From the NCBI GenBank assembly GCA_026419785.1, contig JAODTK010003654.1, forward strand, positions 186,001-250,000: a stretch of DNA of 64,000 bases, given 5' to 3'. The notes beneath the pieces are model-generated. The model was given only the letters and a program-made list of their open reading frames with translations. It ran no database searches and had not been told where the DNA came from. Below are positions 57,993-64,000 of this stretch, one piece after another. This DNA comes from Sclerodactyla briareus (lineage: Eukaryota; Echinodermata; Holothuroidea; Dendrochirotida; Sclerodactylidae). Numbering within the stretch: the first letter of the stretch is position 1; each line of letters starts with the position of its first letter. The position numbers were made by a program, and so were the translations under genes.

Positions 57993-58782
57993 AAGAAACA
58001 AGCATCGCAAACAATGGCTCGCCTGGTTTCGCTATCAGTGGTTTCTATTATTCACTACACTAACACTAACACAACCACTAGTGTCATGCAGACCAACGTC
58101 GTGTCAAACGAACATCAATTTTCACATATAACAAAAGATCCTAAAACTAACTGCCATAAGTTGACCGTCTTATTACAGAAGTCCCTTAATTTTTTTTTTT
58201 TTTTCCTCATTGTGTGCCCCTGTCCCCCCCTGCCCTGCCCCCCCCCCCCCCCCCACTCTTCTCTACATGAATACCCAAATTTGAATAAAGTTTTATCACT
58301 CGTCAACTCACTTCTCTGACCCAAAATCCAACTTGAAATGTTCTAAATCCCCTTAGCAGGCCCGGGCTTCTTTGCCTTTTAAAATCATTTCCCTCATTAT
58401 TCATTGCCTTTTATTTTCCAAGCCGCCATTACATAATGCCATCCCCCCTCCCTGCCTAGGCAGCAAACACCCTTCCCATCCCGCCTCCTCCCCCCACAAC
58501 ACCGCAACGAACTATCCCCATGCAGCAGTCAAGGATGTCCCAACTATACCTTTAGCAACCTCCCCATTTGTCCCCATTCCCCACAAGAAGGAGGGGAAAA
58601 AAATGTTACAGTATTGGTTGGGTAAGAGAGAGTTTGCTTGTGGGCAGCTTAAAAATAACGGCACAATTGTCACAGGAGCGATGGTTTACTTGTTCCTCGG
58701 TGGCTCATTTCTGACAGAAGCTATTATATGATTGTATTCAATCAAATTCATGAACATCAAAACCATCATATTCAAAATGTTA
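57993..58782 (+). repeat. Dispersed duplication family 4, copy 2
   Basis: Homologue of 44650-45540, lacking that copy's insertion near 45180-45345. Contains a 17-base poly-C (58238-58254). Confidence 0.8.
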
Positions 58783-60290
58783 TTTTAATCATTGGAAATA
58801 TTTGCCAAAAATTGGCACCACCAATAGTAGCTTTATTAAAAGTTGACTAGAGCAAATTACTTACAATATGCTGACTAGATCATCATCCTCTGTACAATAT
58901 AAGCCTGTTCACACTTAAGTTGATGGAGATGATAATGCTATTGTGTCAAAGGGGTACACTAACCACTTGACTTTGCATGTACAGCGAGCAAAACACTCGG
59001 ACTAAAACTACAGCACTCTGTCAGCACAAACTTGTACACTGCCTCCCCCCTCCCATACTCATCAACATTAACATCTGAAAAACTTTGATTGTTGAATTGG
59101 TCACATTCTCAATGGTTATGACAGTTCAAATTGGCCATAATTAGAGGTTAATCCGTATGGGTAGACTCTACTCTATATATAAACCCCTGAGCTGTTCAGT
59201 TTGGCACATGTTGTATATATGCAAATTTCCAACCAAGGAAAAAGCATGACAAACATCACTGATGTTTGTATGGAGTTTTCAGTTGTCACTGTCAGTTCTT
59301 ATTCAAGCTGCAAACCTGCAATGATGTCCAGTTCCTTTGTTTGACAGCTTAGGACAGCAGGTAGTCTCCTGACCACTTCCTGACCCCTACCCTGAGCTAA
59401 TCCACCAAAGAAAATGGCCTGCAGCCACAGATTGGCAATTGCTCATGGAACAGAAGTTCAGAATTAATGGAACGATGAGCAATTTATAGGGAGCAATCTT
59501 AGTTTTGAACAATTTTGCCCGATTCTATTCTAAGTATTTGGCTCAAAATTCAATGGTAGTCATCGACCAGGAAAATGTTTTTGGCATCCAAACAAACCTT
59601 TTTTATATCAGGATATTCACTATTGAATTCAGTTTTCCTTGTCGTTCAATTTTTTTTTTCTATGTCAAATTACGCCCCCAATAGTCTATGACCATTTCTG
59701 GAATTTGTCATGGCACATTGTTTTATTCAATCACAGAAAATACAATACTGGTCATACGTGGGGGTGCAAGGCCGTGTGAGGTTCCAGACTCCCGGAGTTG
59801 TCAAGTTTGTTGTGTCTATAGTGTTCTTCCAGTTGGTTGACAAGGTAGATATGAATCAGATTACACTGAACCACAACAGGGCGGTGTAAACATCTGTTCA
59901 AGCACCTGTTTGCCCTAGCCTTCCAGGTACCATACCTTCCAGCGTGCCCTACCAAGGATGCTTCTCCCTCGCATTGCCTGGTCCGAGCTCAGTAATAACT
60001 AGTCAATACAGGCGAGGTTGCCAATTCGAATCAAGGTGCCTAGGGCCTAAAGGCTGTTTGCATGATGCCACCCATTTTATAGCAGATACTGGGGGTACCC
60101 TCAAATCACTGAGGTCAGAAGGGCAACACCATTCCCTTCTACTGGATGGGTTCCAATATCAATTCGGCTTTGGGATTCACCTTCCTGGCAGGGACATGGA
60201 GGCTGACAGAATGCTGCTTCTATCCATGATTTAAAACTGTCATGGTACTGGCTTGGTGTTGTGGACATGCTTCCTGACAAGCAGTATTGC
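58783..60290. other. Unassigned, ORFs of uncertain meaning
   Basis: 59752-59955 (minus) and 59944-60234 (plus) are balanced-composition frames of 67 and 96 codons with no family I recognise and no splice pair. They may be mobile-element remnants. Confidence 0.35.
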
Positions 60291-60298
60291 CACAGACA

Positions 60299-61295
60299 TA
60301 AAGGCGTAATTTTCCCGTTTTGTAAACTAAAATTTCCGTGTTTATAATTAATTGTAATCTTTGAAATACAGAAAAAACTTATAAGAACCTATGTTTCTGT
60401 GCCTCCTCATTATGTGTTTTCATTTTGGAGATAAGCCTACAACAACGTAGCCAATTATTGCATGCTTATATGCAGGGCTCCGAAAAATCCTTTGCGCCGT
60501 TAGTCCGGGGCTTCCCCTTCCTGCAAAGGGTTACTGGTTTCAGTTGCGAACTGCCGTTTCGGTCTACCGCAATCTGTAGTCTGTATAAGTTCAAAGTACA
60601 GTAGGGGCCTATTACGGAGCCCATATTATATGCCTACAGCCCAACACATATTATTATGTGTTTTCGCCGATCCAAGCCGCCGCCGCCGCGTACATCGCAG
60701 CTCAATCGCAACTGTTGAAAATGATTAAAACTGCCTCCACGTGTGTTGCAAGTGTGTACTATGATATGTGCCGAATATCCCAGCTGCCATGGACATCGCA
60801 GATTTTAAGGTAACGTAATAATAAAACTGAAGGCAAAAGAGATGTTGCTTGCTTACTCGCCCATGTTTGGAACAAATGGTCATCACCTACTTATGTTGAC
60901 TAGCCATTCGGACAATGCATCCCCCTGATAATGTACAGTGCGTTACTCTACTACCAAGTCGGCCACTCCTATTGACTTGGTACAGGCCCCCGACAGCAAA
61001 CCTTTTTATCGCACACACTTCACATCTATGGGAGTTTCTAACTAACTCTGTGATTAGGACTGGAATTATTAGCGATCGCGGTAGGTGGTCAAATATTCTT
61101 TATTTCGCTTAATTTCTGATCCGATTAAGATTTTTCATGAAAAAAAATTTATTTATTTTTGGGTTTTAACGTCCAATTCTGTTTGACTTTAGGCTATTTT
61201 TGGGACAGATTCTTGAAAATTGTTAAATCCGTTTTCTACTGCCGATTTCCGTGATTTTTCTCCGTTTTCCGTATCGCGGTAAAATGATGCCTCTA
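60299..61295 (+). mobile_element. ~1-kb hAT-type element with 8-bp target duplication
   Basis: Left terminus TAAAGGCGTAATTTTCCCG and right terminus read inward TAGAGGCATCATTTTACCG match at 15 of 19 positions. Flanks CACAGACA (60291-60298) and CACAGATA (61296-61303) are a 7/8 target duplication. The interior includes a GCCGCCGCCGCCGCG tract and a start codon in strong context (CTGCCATGG at about 60788) encoding MDIADFK before AAG|GTAACG. This is possibly the first exon of a parental transposase or a captured host exon. Confidence 0.7.
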
Positions 61296-62639
61296 CACAG
61301 ATAACACTCCTAATCAACAACCTCCATAGACAGTAAGGTGCCTAAGAGTTGTTGCCAGGCACGGTTAAGCGACATTTTTATTTCAAATCGAACTGAAAAA
61401 TACAAATCTTAAGCACTGCCCCATAATATGGTCAGGCCCACGTTGACAACCCATCCAGAATTTCTCTTTAGCTGACATGTATGCAAAATGTCCATTGGGA
61501 GTGGATGGGCTAAAACGCAATTGCACTATTGCAAAAATCTCTTGCTGGCAGAGACCAAAAGGACATCCTTTATAAACATGCTCCATGAGGGTATATGATT
61601 TGCGCATGTATATTCACACTTTGTCCCTATAAACTTTTATCACATGTTCCCCCCTTTCCATGGGGCGTCAACAGGTGGGGATGGGGGTCATGCTCCCCTC
61701 CTCTCTGACATGCTCATATTGACTATCATTTCCAGGCAGTACATTTTTTTAAATGTGGCTGCATCAGCAATCCCCCTCCCACTTCTGGGAAGGTGGTGAC
61801 ATTCAAGCCCCCTTCCTTTTCACATGTCCATTAGTTTACACAAGTAACAGACATTGAAGCAAGAATGCCATTAAAGTATCCTACAGTAGCTTGCAGACTG
61901 CATACCTTGAGTGTGCTGTTTGTATTCTTTTCACGCCAAGGCAGAAAGCATCATAATTGATCAGATCCCGATTCTTGTTGGGTCTAGGGCTTTCAGGATC
62001 CCAGCCAATTCTGCTTCCTGAAAATGATTGGGTGAATAAATGAATTACCACTGTTCGCAGCGCCACACTGAAAGTTGGGTATGATTTCAATTCTGACCTG
62101 TCAACACACTGGTCAAATTTGAATTAATGTGAATAAAAAATATATTTCACAAAATTTGTGAGACCGATGACAAGACTGTGGTCCCCACACAGCGGGCATG
62201 TCAATTTTTGACAACTTTCAGACCTGCCAATCGTTCTCAGACCACCATTTCTCCGCCCCATGAATCCCCACCCGCATCCCCATATGATTTCTCCTAAAAC
62301 TGCTTTTTCCATAATTTGCATGTTTTGATCATGTTTAGCATGGCCCTTATTCCAAGGCCAACATCCATTTTAGCCCCTACATTTAAATGTCATGACCATA
62401 GACAGAAGACGGACAATCCTTATGCCTGAGTATGAACACTGATTTTTCTGAGGGGATCTGACCGCATTGGTAATAATGAACCCTTGGCATTTACATACAG
62501 TATATTGTACATCATCGAAATATAGGCCTACTAACGGACCATACTGTAACCTGGAGTGCTCAAAGGATCATACAAATTTCTGCTGGTTTCTACAAAACAG
62601 TACGGGTTTGTGAATCTGTGACTACGAATACTTACATCT
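61296..62639. other. Nothing recognised
   Basis: Minus frames at 61383-61607, 61881-62090 and 62124-62321 lack splice support. Confidence 0.45.
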
Positions 62640-62950
62640 TATCGATATCGAACCCATGCCCCCCCCCCTCCTCCACCAATAGCTACCGGTGTCATGCCAT
62701 TTTTCACATAGCCCAGGATGGCAACCCCATCGACCTCTTCTTTTTTCCAAGCTAGGCGTCCTGCATTTTCCGTAACAACTTCCCTTGGTCTAACTTTCTG
62801 ATTTTTTGAAGGGCGATTGGGTGGCAACCCAGTACTATGTGAAACTCCAGAACTCGGTACAATATTGGGGGGGTGGGGTGATTTCCGGGGTAAGTTGAGT
62901 CTGTGAAATAGATTTTTCCGATAGTTTTCCAAAGAATTCCCCATAAGGCT
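62640..62950 (+). repeat. Dispersed repeat family 5, copy 2
   Basis: 'AGGGCGATTGGGTGGCAACC' through 'GGGGTAAGTTGAGTCTGTGA' matches 48446-48570. The left part also resembles 51028-51050. The 101-codon minus frame here overlaps the repeat and is not credible as a gene. Confidence 0.6.
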
Positions 62951-63612
62951 CTATGTGACCGGAAAGTGCTTGATGCCTTGAGATAATTTTAGAAGAACAT
63001 GTGGGCTATTTGGAATGCCTGCATCCTTCAAATGATTTTCTATCACAAATACCAGTTACAATGTGATTAAGTATTAGTTGGGCACTTGTGTATAATTTTG
63101 TAACAATTTACAATATTGAAAACGGTTATGTCCAAATAAGGCAAGCACATACGATACCCATTCGGGCCATACTAACGCCTTACTGAGTTGTATGATGGCA
63201 ACTTCATTTATTGTTTTGGATTTATACGTTTACTTCTGAGATTGCTTTTTTATGTTAGCCATCATAGCCTACTTGATGAACATTTAAATTCACTTCTTAT
63301 TGATCAGTAGACAATTAGGCCCTAGTTCATACAGTCAAGTGGATTTAATATCTTCTAGGGGGCTGGTGTTACCTGATGGTGTTGTAATAAACTGACCCAG
63401 GGGACCCTTAACATTTTGTTGTCCTTTTCCCACTGTTTTGTGTGGTAATCATTGCCTTTCCTTACACAACATTATCAATTCATTCTTGATATGAGAAGAT
63501 AGGCCTACCCGTAGATACACATTCAGGTTTTTCACATTTATCAAGTTGGTCCAATTCAGAAGATCCCTTATTAAGGAGGTGGTTTTTCTCTCATTCCCTT
63601 TTTCTCCTTTAG

Positions 63613-63791
63613 ATAGAATCTATGAACAAGAACTTTTTGCTTATTATTTGGAAAAAAACCAAAAAACATTTCTTATGGAAACCATCATAGGCAAAAATCA
63701 GGCTCATGTTTGTACTAAGGGTGGGGATTGCGATCCACACACACTCAAAAAGGATCCTGAAAGAATAAAATCCTCTCAGCGCATTAGCTGA
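63613..63791 (+). CDS. Candidate plus-strand terminal exon, function unknown
   Basis: A near-ideal acceptor (CTCATTCCCTTTTTCTCCTTTAG) is followed, after two bases of a split codon, by 58 codons to TGA (63789-63791). The frame starts RIYEQELFAYYLEKNQKTFL and ends with a Cys/Asp/Lys-rich tail (CTKGGDCDP...ERIKSSQRIS). The composition is protein-like: charged, with aromatic residues near the start. I recognise no family. It would need upstream plus-strand exons. The MDIADFK-type frame at 60.8 kb ends in phase 0 and does not join directly. It could belong to a neighbouring gene extending out of the window on the left of this exon, or be chance. Confidence 0.33.
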
Positions 63792-63864
63792 CTGTTTGGT
63801 CCATACCCTGCAGCGCCACTGGGGAAAATCCTATTTTTGCAACTTCTGGTTTTGTAAAAACATG

Positions 63865-64000
63865 AGGTGCTGGCAGGAGCATCTGATTTAAATTTCCATT
63901 CACCTTCATTCATGGCTTCTTTTCCAGCCACGAGCACCCATACTGTAATAATCTATTGGAATCTGTTGAAACGGTAGTAGTAGGTCCAAATTTGTGTTTC
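63865..64000 (+). repeat. Dispersed repeat family 2, copy 3 (cut by window end)
   Basis: 'CTTTTCCAGCCACGAGCACC', 'CATACTGTAATAATCT' and 'GTTGAAACGGTAGTAGTAGG' match the starts of copies 1 and 2. The rest lies beyond the window. Confidence 0.7.

Noticed and set aside
58115-58324. Gly-rich minus ORF
   Set aside because: Produced by a 17-base poly-C and a poly-T run inside a dispersed repeat.
62639-62944. 101-codon minus ORF
   Set aside because: Overlaps repeat family 5 and includes a poly-Gly run from a C-tract.
1-64000. CRISPR array, bacterial operon or prophage
   Set aside because: There are no direct repeats with regular spacers, no closely packed ORFs or Shine-Dalgarno spacing. Composition and splice signals are eukaryotic.

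Overview
Animal genomic DNA, almost certainly nuclear and mostly intronic or intergenic. The sequence is AT-rich and full of diverged interspersed repeats, mononucleotide runs and decayed transposons, and it has no long uninterrupted reading frame. Coding signal appears only as short islands flanked by consensus AG acceptors and GT donors. The repeat flavour suggests a marine invertebrate, possibly an echinoderm or hemichordate: dispersed TGACCT-rich 300-bp units, 'TATAGCGC...AAGCGCTTTACA' elements, a tRNA-derived SINE, and an excess of TAGGCCTA. The species cannot be fixed by reading alone.

The main content is one large split gene on the minus strand spanning about 45 kb (roughly 48.15 kb down to 2.3 kb). 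It starts at a GC-rich, CpG-rich promoter/5'-UTR exon (47932 to about 48150) with a GTAAGT donor. I assign ten further exons at 41315-41491, 36670-36854, 18400-18464, 17708-17818, 13482-13580, 12359-12434, 11386-11410, 11082-11131, 6651-6807 and 2318-2681. The predicted protein has a short basic N-terminus, an acidic/Ser-rich linker, a Ser/Pro linker, a long coiled coil, and a C-terminal Tyr-Ile helix with a following Pro. This layout resembles the Rab11-family-interacting proteins (FIPs), whose C-terminal Rab-binding domain binds Rab11 on recycling endosomes. The assignment is an inference. At least two exons are missing from the model (one between 13.6 and 17.7 kb, one between 2.7 and 6.6 kb), and no EF-hands were found upstream.

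Region by region: 0.6-2.2 kb holds an array of TGACCT repeats. The coiled-coil and C-terminal exons lie at 2.3-13.6 kb. An intron at 13.6-17.7 kb carries a repeat with an ENaC-like reading frame, poly-G and a G-rich tandem array. The linker exons lie at 17.7-18.5 kb. Long introns at 18.5-36.7 kb contain a minisatellite, a SINE and two hAT-type MITEs. A second inverted MITE copy and a recent 300-bp tandem array lie at 36.9-47.9 kb. Upstream of the promoter (48.2-64 kb) I see mainly repeats, tandem duplications and another hAT MITE, plus one plausible plus-strand terminal exon at 63613-63791.

Exon boundaries were chosen by eye using splice consensus and phase together. Phase agreement is therefore supportive but not independent proof.
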